Shown here: piece by piece, positions 17,562 to 25,805 of the stretch
Position numbering within the stretch: the stretch's first letter is position 1
Layout: every line of letters starts with the position of its first letter
Assembly: GCA_020635495.1 (NCBI GenBank)
Contig: JACJZQ010000001.1
Coordinates: 186,001 to 250,000, forward strand
Source of the DNA: Flavobacteriales bacterium
GTDB lineage: Bacteria; Bacteroidota; Bacteroidia; UBA10329
Reading direction: 5' to 3'
DNA: 64,000 bases
Translations under genes and position numbers: made by a program
The notes under the pieces: model-generated
Seen by the model: only the letters and a program-made list of their open reading frames with translations
What the model was told of the DNA's origin: nothing
The model's database searches: none

Positions 17562-18416
17562 TTATTCCTCAGCCTCTTTCAATCCTTCTTCGATCATTCC
17601 ATAGAACTGATCCAATTTTGGAAGAATAATGATTCTGGTTCTGCGGTTAGCCGCACGACCTTCAGGGGTTTCGTTCTCCGTAACTGGCACATATTCAGCA
17701 CGACCAGCTGCAGTCATTCTTGCTGGATCAATGTTGAAATCCTGCTGTAGCACGCGAACGATGGAAGTTGCACGCTTCGTGCTCAGATCCCAGTTGTCTT
17801 CCAACTCGCCTTTACGGTAAGAAACATTGTCTGTGTGGCCTTCTACCATTACTTCAAAATCTGCCTTAGCCTCCAAAATCTTAGCAACTTTGGAAATAAC
17901 GGTCATGGCACTGCTATTCAAACGGTAGCTACCACTCTTGAATAGGAATTTGTCTGATATGGAGACGAACACCGCGCCTTTATCTACTTTGATCTGTATA
18001 TCCTCATCATTCAGATCGCCAATGGCGCCTTTAATGCTGGTAACCAGGGCAAATGTTACAGAATCTTTGCGGTCAATGGCATCTTGAAGTCGCTGAATCT
18101 GCATGTCTTTCTCATTGATCTTCTCCAACGATTTCTCCAAGTTTTCAGCTTCCTTCTTAGAAAGCGTGGCCATTTCTCCCATGTTGCTTACCAAACGGTC
18201 GTTCTGAGATCGCAATCTGGCCAACTCCAAACTGTCGCGCTGCACTTGTTTTTTCAATGAAACCAGTTCGTGTTGGGCGCGGGCCAGGTCAGAAAGGTTC
18301 TTTTCGTGAATGTTCTTCAACCCAACATATTCATCGCTCAGCGCATTGTGTTTCTTGGTTGAAACACATGATGTGAACAGAACGGCTGTAAGGGCAAGAA
18401 TGACGTAATTTCTCAT
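17562..18416 (-). CDS. OmpA-family peptidoglycan-binding lipoprotein
   Basis: The start is taken as ATG 18416 (284 residues): it opens with MRNYVILALTAVLFTSC, a lipoprotein signal (lipid Cys17), and a full promoter lies 24-53 bases upstream, inside the longer open frame that reaches 18479. Residues about 25-130 are a coiled coil (ENLEKSLEKINEKDMQIQRLQ). The C-terminal OmpA domain (about 155-260) has FLFKSGSYRLNS, EGHTDNVSY, and the closing AANRRTRIIILP typical of peptidoglycan binding. Likely an outer-membrane lipoprotein tethering the envelope to the cell wall. Confidence 0.92.
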   Translation of the reverse strand: MRNYVILALTAVLFTSCVSTKKHNALSDEYVGLKNIHEKNLSDLARAQHELVSLKKQVQRDSLELARLRSQNDRLVSNMGEMATLSKKEAENLEKSLEKINEKDMQIQRLQDAIDRKDSVTFALVTSIKGAIGDLNDEDIQIKVDKGAVFVSISDKFLFKSGSYRLNSSAMTVISKVAKILEAKADFEVMVEGHTDNVSYRKGELEDNWDLSTKRATSIVRVLQQDFNIDPARMTAAGRAEYVPVTENETPEGRAANRRTRIIILPKLDQFYGMIEEGLKEAEE

Positions 18417-18439
18417 AAGGTTTAAACGTGATTTAAGCG

Positions 18440-18469
18440 CAAAAGTATATGCGAGTTTGATGCTTACAA
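18440..18469 (-). promoter_or_regulatory. Promoter of the OmpA-type gene
   Basis: On the minus strand: TTG (complement of 18467-18469), exactly 19 bases, then TACTTTTG (complement of 18440-18447). This is a textbook Bacteroidota sigma-ABfr promoter and fixes the start at 18416. Confidence 0.75.
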
Positions 18470-18517
18470 CGCACCGCAAACAGAAATGTTAACGGTTGCG
18501 CGTTAAATTCTTATAAA

Positions 18518-20335
18518 TCAATTGGCCGTGGCTGTTTTATGCCACTCTTCCTTCTCTTTTATGGACGCTTCTATGTCTTCCAATCGCCCTTTCGGGATGG
18601 CTGCAATGAGCTTTTTCGTGTATTCCGTTTGCGGGTTGGAGTAGATCTGGTCAGCATCGCCCATTTCTTCCACCACACCTTTGTTCATCACAACCATGCG
18701 GTCGCTCATGAACTTGACAACAGAAAGGTCGTGCGAGATGAAGATGTACGTGAAATCGAAGTCGCGTTTCAATTCATTGAGCAGATTCAAAACCTGCGCC
18801 TGAACCGACACGTCCAAGGCAGAAACCGACTCGTCACAGATAATGAATTGCGGACGCAACGCCAATGCCCGTGCAATACAGATACGCTGACGCTGACCAC
18901 CAGAGAACTCGTGCGGATAGCGGTAGTAATGGTCTTTCATCAACCCAACCGTCACCAACAGCTCCATCACCTTTTCCTTGCGCTCCTTGTCGCTGGAGTA
19001 AAGCTTATGAACCTTCATGGGCTCCATAATGGCCTCGCCAATCGTTATTCTCGGATTGAGAGACGAATAAGGATCCTGAAAGATGATCTGGATGTCTTTT
19101 CTGATTTCGCGAAGCTCATCTGTGGTCATGGAATGCAGCGGCTTTCCTTTGAAAATGACCTCTCCGTCTGTGGGGTCTACCAAGCGCAGAACCGTTCTGC
19201 CTAGTGTTGTCTTGCCACAGCCCGATTCACCGACCAAACCAAGGGTTTCGCCCGGGTAAACATCGAATGTTACATCATCAACAGCTTTCACTTCCTCGGT
19301 CACTTTCCCGAAGAAATTCTTCTTGAGTGGGAAATACGTTTTCAGGTTTTTGATCTGCAACACAGGCTCTTTGGCATACATTTCCTCATGATCCTGCTTT
19401 CGCTCCGCATCTGTCTGAATTTCCTTTTCGGTTGCTTCGGTTACGCTTTGCTCAATCTCCTCAATGGTGCCTTGGTCATCCACCTTCATGAAATCGGAAA
19501 CAATAGGCAAACGCTTTAGACGCACATCCAATGGCGGACGGCATGCCAACAAGCCTTTTGTGTAAGGGTGTTGCGGGTTTGAGAAAATCTCCAGAACGGG
19601 CCCTTGCTCCACAATTTTGCCTTTGTACATCACCACAACCTTATCGGCCAATTCGGCAATTACACCAAGGTCGTGTGTAATGAACATGATGCCCATATCG
19701 TGCTCGCGCTGAAGCTTCAGCATCAGGTCTAGAATGGTCTGCTGAACCGTTACATCCAACGCAGTTGTCGGCTCATCCGCAATCAGAATGCTCGGATTGC
19801 AGCTCATGGCCATGGCAATCATTACGCGCTGCTTCTGTCCGCCAGAGATCTGGTGCGGATAAGCATTGAAAATGTCTTCAGGTCGTGGCAACTGAACCTC
19901 TTTGAAAAGCGCCACCGTCTTTTCCTTCGCCTCTTTCTTGCTCACTTTTTGATGAAGGAGAATGGCCTCCATTACCTGATCACCACAGGTGAAAACAGGA
20001 TTCAGAGAAGTCATCGGTTCTTGGAAGATCATGGCGATATCGTTACCACGGATACCGCGCATTTCCTTCTCACTGATTTTAACCAGGTCTTTTGTAGAGC
20101 CGTCTTTCTGATGGAAAAGGATCTCTCCGTTGGATATGCGTCCCGGAGGATTAGGGATCAATCGCATGACAGAAAGCGAAGTGACCGACTTTCCAGAGCC
20201 TGACTCGCCCACAATTCCAATGGTCTCGCCTCGGTTCAGCGTGAAACTCACATCGTTAACGGCCTTCATCACGTTTCCGTCTGTGCTGAACTCGGTTACG
20301 AGATTCTTGATTTCCAATAATTTTCTGTCGGCCAT
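18518..20335 (-). CDS. Fused double ATPase of a peptide ABC importer
   Basis: Start chosen at ATG 20335 (MADRKLLEIKNLV), 605 residues, 13 bases after the upstream lipoprotein gene. Two complete ABC cassettes: first Walker A GESGSGKS, signature SGGQKQR and Walker B LIADEPT; second Walker A GESGCGKT, signature SGGQRQR and Walker B ICDESVS. Each is followed by the oligopeptide-transporter C-terminal extension (NPQHPYTKGLL and NPQTEYTKKLI). This is the GsiA/YejF/DppD-DppF fusion type, powering uptake of peptides or similar substrates. No permease or binding protein gene is adjacent, so the partners lie elsewhere. Confidence 0.94.
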   Translation of the reverse strand: MADRKLLEIKNLVTEFSTDGNVMKAVNDVSFTLNRGETIGIVGESGSGKSVTSLSVMRLIPNPPGRISNGEILFHQKDGSTKDLVKISEKEMRGIRGNDIAMIFQEPMTSLNPVFTCGDQVMEAILLHQKVSKKEAKEKTVALFKEVQLPRPEDIFNAYPHQISGGQKQRVMIAMAMSCNPSILIADEPTTALDVTVQQTILDLMLKLQREHDMGIMFITHDLGVIAELADKVVVMYKGKIVEQGPVLEIFSNPQHPYTKGLLACRPPLDVRLKRLPIVSDFMKVDDQGTIEEIEQSVTEATEKEIQTDAERKQDHEEMYAKEPVLQIKNLKTYFPLKKNFFGKVTEEVKAVDDVTFDVYPGETLGLVGESGCGKTTLGRTVLRLVDPTDGEVIFKGKPLHSMTTDELREIRKDIQIIFQDPYSSLNPRITIGEAIMEPMKVHKLYSSDKERKEKVMELLVTVGLMKDHYYRYPHEFSGGQRQRICIARALALRPQFIICDESVSALDVSVQAQVLNLLNELKRDFDFTYIFISHDLSVVKFMSDRMVVMNKGVVEEMGDADQIYSNPQTEYTKKLIAAIPKGRLEDIEASIKEKEEWHKTATAN

Positions 20336-20348
20336 GCGCTTTATTTGA

Positions 20349-20819
20349 TCAGTAGTCAAAATTATAGATTGTGAGGGAGAGTTTCGGTTGCCCGAATTCG
20401 ATGCTCTCATCGGCTAAAGTAAACTCCACTTTTCCGCTTTCCTGCCACACCAGAAAGCCACTTTCCAGGTCAACGGTTCCGTATTTGGTGTTGTAATGTT
20501 CCACCAATTTTTCCTGAAAAGAACTTAGCGTGGCAGAATCTGGGAAGAAAAGGTCTGCCTGAATGGAGTAGAGGAGCGTTTGATCAAAGTCGTATCTCAC
20601 CACCATCTCAATATCATCCACGGTCAGTTCGCAGTTAATGGATTCGTCCGAGCGTTCAATGATATTATCGGCCGTGGCCGTTTTCTCCACCTTTTCTCTG
20701 GCGTCTCCAACTTTGTTGCTTCGGAAATGACCGTCTCCAAGCACATCCGTAATAGCACTTTCTTTAGAGCCGCATGCGGATAAGACCAGCAAAAACCCGA
20801 AGACCAATAACCTTTTCAT
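20349..20819 (-). CDS. Small lipoprotein of unknown function
   Basis: Protein of 156 residues with signal MKRLLVFGFLLVLSAC (lipid Cys16). The mature part is acidic, mixed alpha/beta, with a segment VVRYDFDQTLLYSIQADLFF that may pack as a small folded domain; no family recognised. Its ATG overlaps the stop of the exonuclease gene in an ATGA quartet (20816-20819), and the ABC ATPase gene begins 13 bases later, so it is the third gene of a four-gene unit. Confidence 0.75.
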   Translation of the reverse strand: MKRLLVFGFLLVLSACGSKESAITDVLGDGHFRSNKVGDAREKVEKTATADNIIERSDESINCELTVDDIEMVVRYDFDQTLLYSIQADLFFPDSATLSSFQEKLVEHYNTKYGTVDLESGFLVWQESGKVEFTLADESIEFGQPKLSLTIYNFDY

Positions 20820-21535
20820 GTTTCAACAATTTGTTCTTCTGTCAGGATCTCCTCGCCTCTGTATCTGAGCAGCACCTGAGCAACTGCTAACGTATCGCGC
20901 TTGCAGTAACGTTCAATTCTATCCAGGTCTTTTTCTTCATAATAGACCCGTGCCACATCACTGCCATCAATGTCTGTTTTTGGTGTTGGAATATCGAGCA
21001 CGTGGGTAAGCAACTTCAGCGAAGTATAACTCTTCCAATCCCCGAATTTCCACATTTCCATGGTGTCCAAGTGCTGCACTTCCCAAGGTTTCTTGCCAAC
21101 GGAATTGAGAATGGCCGGAACGGGAAGTCGGTTTATTACCAACCGTCTGGCTATGTATGGAAAATCGAACTCTTTGCCGTTATGAGCACAAAGCAGTTGC
21201 GTTGGAGATGCGTAGTGGTTGTTCAGCAGATCCGAGAATTCTCGAAGTAATAAAGCCTCATCATCGCCATAAAAAGAGCGCATTCTGAATTCTCGTTTTC
21301 CACCTTCACGAAGCACAAAAAAGCCAACGGATATGCAGATGATCTTTCCGAATTCGGCATAAATGCCTGCACGCTCGTACATTTCCTCACCGGTAGACTC
21401 ATCTCGCGAAAGCTTGCTTGCCTTGTCATTCCAAAGGGCGGCCGTTTCTTCGGGCAACTCAGCATAGCTACCAACCTGAGGCACCGTCTCGATATCGAGA
21501 AACAGGATCTTGGTCAGGTCTAGATTGTTGAGCAT
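20816..21535 (-). CDS. PolB-type 3'-5' exonuclease (DEDD, ribonuclease H fold)
   Basis: Protein of 239 residues. Exonuclease motif I is LFLDIETVP, motif II CAHNGKEFDFPYIARRL, motif III lies in RIERYCKRDTLAVAQVLL. This matches the predicted 3'-5' exonuclease family related to the proofreading domain of DNA polymerase B, without a polymerase domain. Substrate (DNA or RNA) unknown. It starts 2 bases after the upstream conserved protein and overlaps the following lipoprotein gene. Confidence 0.88.
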   Translation of the reverse strand: MLNNLDLTKILFLDIETVPQVGSYAELPEETAALWNDKASKLSRDESTGEEMYERAGIYAEFGKIICISVGFFVLREGGKREFRMRSFYGDDEALLLREFSDLLNNHYASPTQLLCAHNGKEFDFPYIARRLVINRLPVPAILNSVGKKPWEVQHLDTMEMWKFGDWKSYTSLKLLTHVLDIPTPKTDIDGSDVARVYYEEKDLDRIERYCKRDTLAVAQVLLRYRGEEILTEEQIVET

Positions 21536-21537
21536 GG

Positions 21538-21948
21538 TTACTTGATAAGAATACCGGGCTTGTCTATCAAAGGTATCTGAATGAGGTTCTCTTCCACAAT
21601 GCTGTCTGGCACAAAAATGTATTTGCGGTCGTAGATCAGCTGGTCTATGTAGAACGTGAGCATGTACTCATTATTGAGGCCGAATACATCGGGCATTATC
21701 TTTTCCACTTTCTGGAACGACTTTGCATTCAGTTCATCAAAGAAATGCCTGAGCGTGGAGGTTTTTACCTCTTGGTCGTTCAGGGTTCCATAACCTTTGG
21801 ATGCCACAATGATGTTCTTCAGGTCAACATCCTTTTTGTTGATGAGATAAACGCCCCACTCCGGCATTTCTCCTTCGGTTTCTTTGACCACCGCCATAGA
21901 AACGTCTTCTACCTTGGGTATGTGAATGTCCTTGCGCATGGGGTGCAA
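21538..21948 (-). CDS. Conserved Bacteroidota protein of unknown function
   Basis: Protein of 136 residues, or 133 if it begins at the second Met (21939, MRKDIHIPKVEDV), which is the start I would expect. Recognisable conserved stretches are GVYLINKKDVDLKNIIVASK, VKTSTLRHFF and LNNEYMLTFYIDQLIYDRKY, found in a small cytosolic family of this phylum with no established role; it has sometimes been labelled phenylalanyl-tRNA synthetase without good reason. First gene of the unit leading to the exonuclease, lipoprotein and ABC ATPase. Confidence 0.8.
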   Translation of the reverse strand: MHPMRKDIHIPKVEDVSMAVVKETEGEMPEWGVYLINKKDVDLKNIIVASKGYGTLNDQEVKTSTLRHFFDELNAKSFQKVEKIMPDVFGLNNEYMLTFYIDQLIYDRKYIFVPDSIVEENLIQIPLIDKPGILIK

Positions 21949-22018
21949 ACCTATGAATTGGAAGCAAAATGTAGTACAGCCAACAACATTGATTGGCAGA
22001 GAGGGTTAATTTGGAAGT

Positions 22019-22630
22019 ATGAACGCACGAAAACTGCTTTTATGGCTGTTTGTTTTCTGTTTGCCGATGGTGGGATTGGCGCAGACGCCTCACCCCATTC
22101 TACGGTCGTTCAGTGCGATAAAACAACCTAACGGTGTTCTGCTGAAATGGGTGATTAAAGGAGGCCAGCAATGCCAAGGAACATGGGTTTATCGGGCGGG
22201 CCAAGCACAACAGTTTGAGGTGATCAATCATGTAGAGGGTATTTGCGGAAGCTTTACCGAAGACGAGACCTACACGTATTTCGATAATGAGCCTCTTTCA
22301 AACACGTACAGTTATTACAGGTTGGAGATGGGTTTTCAAGGCTTTACAGATACGGTGGAGGTTTTCTTTGAAGACTTTGGCTCAGACAATTACCTGCTCC
22401 TGACAGATGGCGGTTCTGCGAACTTCCGGATACTTTTCAGTAACGACCTAAACAGAGAGGCTACAGTACAAGTGTTCGATCTTTCTGGTAAAATCTTGCT
22501 TGAAAACACCACCTTAGGCAACGACTTTGCAGTGAGCCTTCCTGGGCAACGTGCCGGAATCTACATTTTCAGAATCTCTGGTGTTTCTGAAACAGACATC
22601 ACAGGAAAGCTCTATTTTTCAGGACAATGA
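22019..22630 (+). CDS. Small secreted protein with T9SS-like C-terminal domain
   Basis: Protein of 203 residues. Signal peptide (LLLWLFVFCLPMVGLAQ). Middle part is fibronectin/Ig-like (GVLLKWVIKGGQQCQGTWVYR, TYSYYRLEMGFQGF). The last 75 residues resemble a type A sorting domain: FRILFSNDLNREATVQVFDL, SGKILLENT, then RAGIYIFRISG. The usual basic end is weak (GKLYFSGQ), so it may be a divergent signal. Its TGA overlaps the ATG of the next gene (22627-22630). Confidence 0.75.
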   Translation: MNARKLLLWLFVFCLPMVGLAQTPHPILRSFSAIKQPNGVLLKWVIKGGQQCQGTWVYRAGQAQQFEVINHVEGICGSFTEDETYTYFDNEPLSNTYSYYRLEMGFQGFTDTVEVFFEDFGSDNYLLLTDGGSANFRILFSNDLNREATVQVFDLSGKILLENTTLGNDFAVSLPGQRAGIYIFRISGVSETDITGKLYFSGQ

Positions 22631-23265
22631 GAATCGTTTCACTCTTTTTATTCTTGAGTCTGCTTGTGAGCGGGTGCGACAAGAAGTCGGATTTCTTCAT
22701 GTTCGACTGCATTGTCTATGATGATAAAATAGACGCGCCTGTTTCTGGTGCTCATGTTTCCATTTTCGTGCAGCGCATTGAGGGTGGTTTCAACACCAAC
22801 TACCAGTTGGTTGGAGAGGCCACAACAGATGCGCAAGGGCGGTTTTACATCGAAATTGAAAAGGACGTGTTCTATTCCTATCGAATCGATATTTCGGATG
22901 CTGACCACTTTACTGCCTCTTACGAGGTAAATCCAGACAATGTGCCTTTCAGCCATCCTTACTCAGCCACATTTTCTGTAGAACCCAAGGCATGGGTTGC
23001 CACGCACCTCATCAACCAGAATTTTTCAACCACGGCAACATTCGCAGTGCTTTCAGACAATGATAATTGCACGGAATGTTGCAGCGGCAACAACACCATC
23101 GTGCAAGGATTCCCGATAGACTCAGTGTTAGTTTGCCCCGTTTATGGAGAGCAACAGATAACTGTGTCTGGCAACTACGTTGATATGAACGGAGGCGTCA
23201 ATCAGATTCTGCAAACAGCATTCGCGCAAGCATTTGATACCACAACCGTAACAGTTGTTTACTAG
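22627..23265 (+). CDS. Lipoprotein with carboxypeptidase-regulatory-like domain
   Basis: Protein of 212 residues with signal MRIVSLFLFLSLLVSGC (lipid Cys17). An Ig-like CarboxypepD_reg-type fold follows (APVSGAHVSIFV, ATTDAQGRFYIEIEKDVFYSYR). A cysteine cluster NCTECCSGN near residue 145 is unusual and could form disulphides or bind metal. It overlaps the upstream T9SS-like gene by 4 bases, so the two surface proteins are probably made together. Function unknown. Confidence 0.78.
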   Translation: MRIVSLFLFLSLLVSGCDKKSDFFMFDCIVYDDKIDAPVSGAHVSIFVQRIEGGFNTNYQLVGEATTDAQGRFYIEIEKDVFYSYRIDISDADHFTASYEVNPDNVPFSHPYSATFSVEPKAWVATHLINQNFSTTATFAVLSDNDNCTECCSGNNTIVQGFPIDSVLVCPVYGEQQITVSGNYVDMNGGVNQILQTAFAQAFDTTTVTVVY

Positions 23266-23283
23266 CATACGTGCTATGGCTTG

Positions 23284-23291
23284 TATCTTTG
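23284..23291 (+). promoter_or_regulatory. -7 box 4 bases before the acyltransferase start
   Basis: TATCTTTG is a perfect TAnnTTTG box ending 4 bases before ATG 23296. Initiation would fall at or within a few bases of the start codon, giving a leaderless or nearly leaderless mRNA. It rules out the longer in-frame TTG at 23281. Confidence 0.5.
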
Positions 23292-23295
23292 CGCC

Positions 23296-24150
23296 ATGAG
23301 CGAAACCACCCAACCCCAACTCGGAGATTACACCCCTGGCTTTGAGCCACCATCAAAGGAGTTTGTACAAAGCATGACGGCCTTGGGCCGCGCGTATTTT
23401 CAACCGAAGTTTTACGGTCTAGAAAACGTAAGCAAGGACAAGCCCGCCATGTACGTAACCAATCACTCTGTGCTAGGAGCATTGGACGGTACGCTTTGGG
23501 CTGCAGAGCTCTACATTGAGAAGGACATTTTCATGCGTTCTTTGGTAGACGACCTGCATTACATGATGCCCGGCTGGCGCGATCTGGCCCCCAAGGTTGG
23601 ATTTGTACGGGGTTCCAGAGAAAACTGTGCTGCCATGATGGAGAATGGGGAACACATTATGGTTTACCCTGGTGGTGGGCGCGAGACCTGCAAAAGAAAG
23701 GGCGAGAAGTACCAGCTTACTTGGAAGAAGCGAACGGGTTTTGCCAGAATGGCCATTGAGCATGGATATGATATTGTTACCGTGGCTCAGGTGGGGCAGG
23801 AAGATGCTTTTGATATTGTGATGGACGGAGATGAGATCATGGATTCGCAATTCGGAGATTGGCTGCGCGAGAAGGGAATTGCCGAAAAGTATCTGAAGGA
23901 CGGAGAGACGGTTTTCCCGATAGCACGTGGCATTGGTCCAACCTTCATTCCACGACCAGAAAAGCAGTACTACGCATTCGGTTCTCGTATTTCAACTAAA
24001 GAATATGAGGGCAAAACGGATGAGGAAACCCTTTGGGAAGTGCGCAATAAAGTGGAGATGCAACTGGAACTCGACATTACCAAAATGCGCATCAAGAAAT
24101 TGGAAGACGGAGACGGGCATTGGTTCCGTGCTATTCTCAATTCGCTTTAA
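23296..24150 (+). CDS. Lysophospholipid/diacylglycerol acyltransferase family protein
   Basis: Start ATG 23296 (284 residues), chosen because the -7 box lies directly upstream. The acyltransferase block is TNHSVLGALDGTLWAAEL (His with an Asp seven residues on, a wider spacing than the PlsC HX4D), followed by VGFVRGSRENC and YPGGGRETCKRKGEKYQL, then TGFARMAIEHGYDIVTV. This resembles the TMEM68/DGAT-like branch more than bacterial PlsC. Likely an acyl transfer in glycerolipid metabolism at the membrane. The stop shares TTAA with the convergent hypothetical gene. Confidence 0.82.
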   Translation: MSETTQPQLGDYTPGFEPPSKEFVQSMTALGRAYFQPKFYGLENVSKDKPAMYVTNHSVLGALDGTLWAAELYIEKDIFMRSLVDDLHYMMPGWRDLAPKVGFVRGSRENCAAMMENGEHIMVYPGGGRETCKRKGEKYQLTWKKRTGFARMAIEHGYDIVTVAQVGQEDAFDIVMDGDEIMDSQFGDWLREKGIAEKYLKDGETVFPIARGIGPTFIPRPEKQYYAFGSRISTKEYEGKTDEETLWEVRNKVEMQLELDITKMRIKKLEDGDGHWFRAILNSL

Positions 24151-24779
24151 GCAAATTGCTTCAACACCAAAAGAATTCCTGCAACTAATGCTAGAATTGC
24201 TGGTGCAATCAGTAGTAGGAACAGAACACTGAGCCAAACGGGTCTGTGTTTCCTTCGCTGGTTAACCCAGAAACGTGTTTTGGCTGCAATAACGGCAAGT
24301 GTTGCATACAGATAAATGTTAAAAAGGTCTGTACTACGCATCTCTAAATAGTGGAAAGCAGCTACAATGATGGTTGCGCTGGCGTAGATAGGTAGTGCCG
24401 TGTAGAGCATGTTGCCAATGAATGCACTAGCGTAATTGGGACCATTCAACTCTGCTGTACAGTCGATGGAATTCTCGTATTCTGTCTTGATTTTCTGCAA
24501 TTCTTCCTCAACACCCTTAAGCCCGAAAACCGAATGCCCATCAATGTTGATGATCACAGCTTTATCTTCCTTCTCAGCAAAGACAAACAGAGGCGAGCCC
24601 AACATGGTTTCGGCATCTTTTCGTGCTTGATAGAGTCCATCTTCCTCCATTTCGAAATTCCCAAATCCCATGGCTTTCATTATCGGGTGGAAACGCGCCA
24701 AAAGGTCATTGCTGGTGGTGGCGCCAATTGGCTTCACGGTCAGTGTCAGCAACGGACTTGATGGGCTTATGGATTTCAT
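24147..24779 (-). CDS. Membrane protein of unknown function
   Basis: Protein of 210 residues. Soluble N-terminal part of about 110 residues (VKPIGATTSNDLLARFHP to CTAELNGPNYASAF), then three hydrophobic helices: NMLYTALPIYASATIIVAAF, IYLYATLAVIAA and VLFLLLIAPAILALVAGILL. No family recognised. It follows the next minus-strand gene after 4 bases, so they are likely cotranscribed. Confidence 0.7.
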   Translation of the reverse strand: MKSISPSSPLLTLTVKPIGATTSNDLLARFHPIMKAMGFGNFEMEEDGLYQARKDAETMLGSPLFVFAEKEDKAVIINIDGHSVFGLKGVEEELQKIKTEYENSIDCTAELNGPNYASAFIGNMLYTALPIYASATIIVAAFHYLEMRSTDLFNIYLYATLAVIAAKTRFWVNQRRKHRPVWLSVLFLLLIAPAILALVAGILLVLKQFA

Positions 24780-24783
24780 TGAT

Positions 24784-25770
24784 TTAGCGCTTTTTGATCG
24801 GGAAGATCTGAATATTCGTGTTCGGAGTCAGCTGATGTCCGACAGCCACGATGGAAGGTAACTCATGGAAAGTGGTCAACCCTGCTCCATTTCTGAATGT
24901 GACATCCCCTCGGCATTGTACCGAATAAGTAGCAACCTTCTTCAAGAGGTTGTATGGGTCAGAATCGGTGTTCAACTCAAACACATCGGCCACGTTGGCA
25001 TTACCTTTTCGGGCCAATCCTGTAATGTAAAGGCCTGTTGAATCTTCGGTAAGCTGCAAACTCTGATAGCTGTTGTAGTCCCAGTCTTTCCAGTCTTTTC
25101 GCTTTGCTTCGCGACTATCCCAACTGGTCCAAGGTTTGAACTCGAAGTTTTCCGCGTATGGATCCACTCCATTTGAAGTATAGAAATCAATGACCATGCT
25201 ATCCCAAGACCCAACCGCCAATAGAAAATGATCATTCCGCTTCAGAAGTGCCACCGCACCAGCGGTACTTCGTTTGAATTCGCCTTGGCGTTTCAGCGAA
25301 TACACAGGAGGCCCAGAAAGCTTCTCAAAACTGGAAACATCTATCAGCTGAATTACAGACGCCCGCTTGCCAACGGGGTCTTCCAAGCCAATGGCCAACC
25401 AATTATCAGAAACCTGAAAACCTCCCGCATGATTAAACGGGTCTGCTGCCAGTTTCTTCAACCCTAAAAAGCGGAAGTCGCCCCCTAACAATTGAAACAG
25501 GCCTAAATACCCAAAGTCTTTTGAACTACCAGAAACGATAAGCGTACCATTGAACAATTGCACGCCTTGCAAATGCCCGCCCTGTATCTGCACATCGGTC
25601 TTAACAGGAATGGAAATGCTTTGAGCCTCTACGGTAAGTGTCTCCTCGCCATCTGGCAACGGTTGAGAAGTTGCGCGCAGTGCTACAAATTCAAGCAACA
25701 AAGTGCCGAACAGCAGTAGATGTCGTAACTGTCTTGAGCTAAACGTTAACACGGAATCAAAGATGGTCAA
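24784..25770 (-). CDS. Secreted protein of unknown function, possible beta-propeller
   Basis: Protein of 328 residues. A hydrophobic N-terminal segment (LLLFGTLLLEFVALRATSQ) serves as signal peptide or anchor. The remainder has repeated beta blades of the form GVQLFNGTLIVSGSSKDFGY, DNWLAIGLEDPVGKRASVIQL, DHFLLAVGSWDSMVIDFYT and STGLYITGLARKGNANVADVF, suggesting a propeller-like fold. No catalytic motif. Divergent from the TonB receptor gene, with only 35 bases between starts. Confidence 0.68.
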   Translation of the reverse strand: MTIFDSVLTFSSRQLRHLLLFGTLLLEFVALRATSQPLPDGEETLTVEAQSISIPVKTDVQIQGGHLQGVQLFNGTLIVSGSSKDFGYLGLFQLLGGDFRFLGLKKLAADPFNHAGGFQVSDNWLAIGLEDPVGKRASVIQLIDVSSFEKLSGPPVYSLKRQGEFKRSTAGAVALLKRNDHFLLAVGSWDSMVIDFYTSNGVDPYAENFEFKPWTSWDSREAKRKDWKDWDYNSYQSLQLTEDSTGLYITGLARKGNANVADVFELNTDSDPYNLLKKVATYSVQCRGDVTFRNGAGLTTFHELPSIVAVGHQLTPNTNIQIFPIKKR

Positions 25771-25805
25771 CTTTCCTATTTTTGAACGCCTCCTAAAAAC
25801 AATGT

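Noticed and set aside
18417..18479. Longer N-terminus for the OmpA-type protein
   Set aside because: It would place the consensus promoter inside the coding region and hide the lipoprotein signal; ATG 18416 is better.
20336..20410. Longer N-terminus for the ABC ATPase
   Set aside because: It would overlap the upstream lipoprotein gene by 62 bases and adds no conserved sequence.
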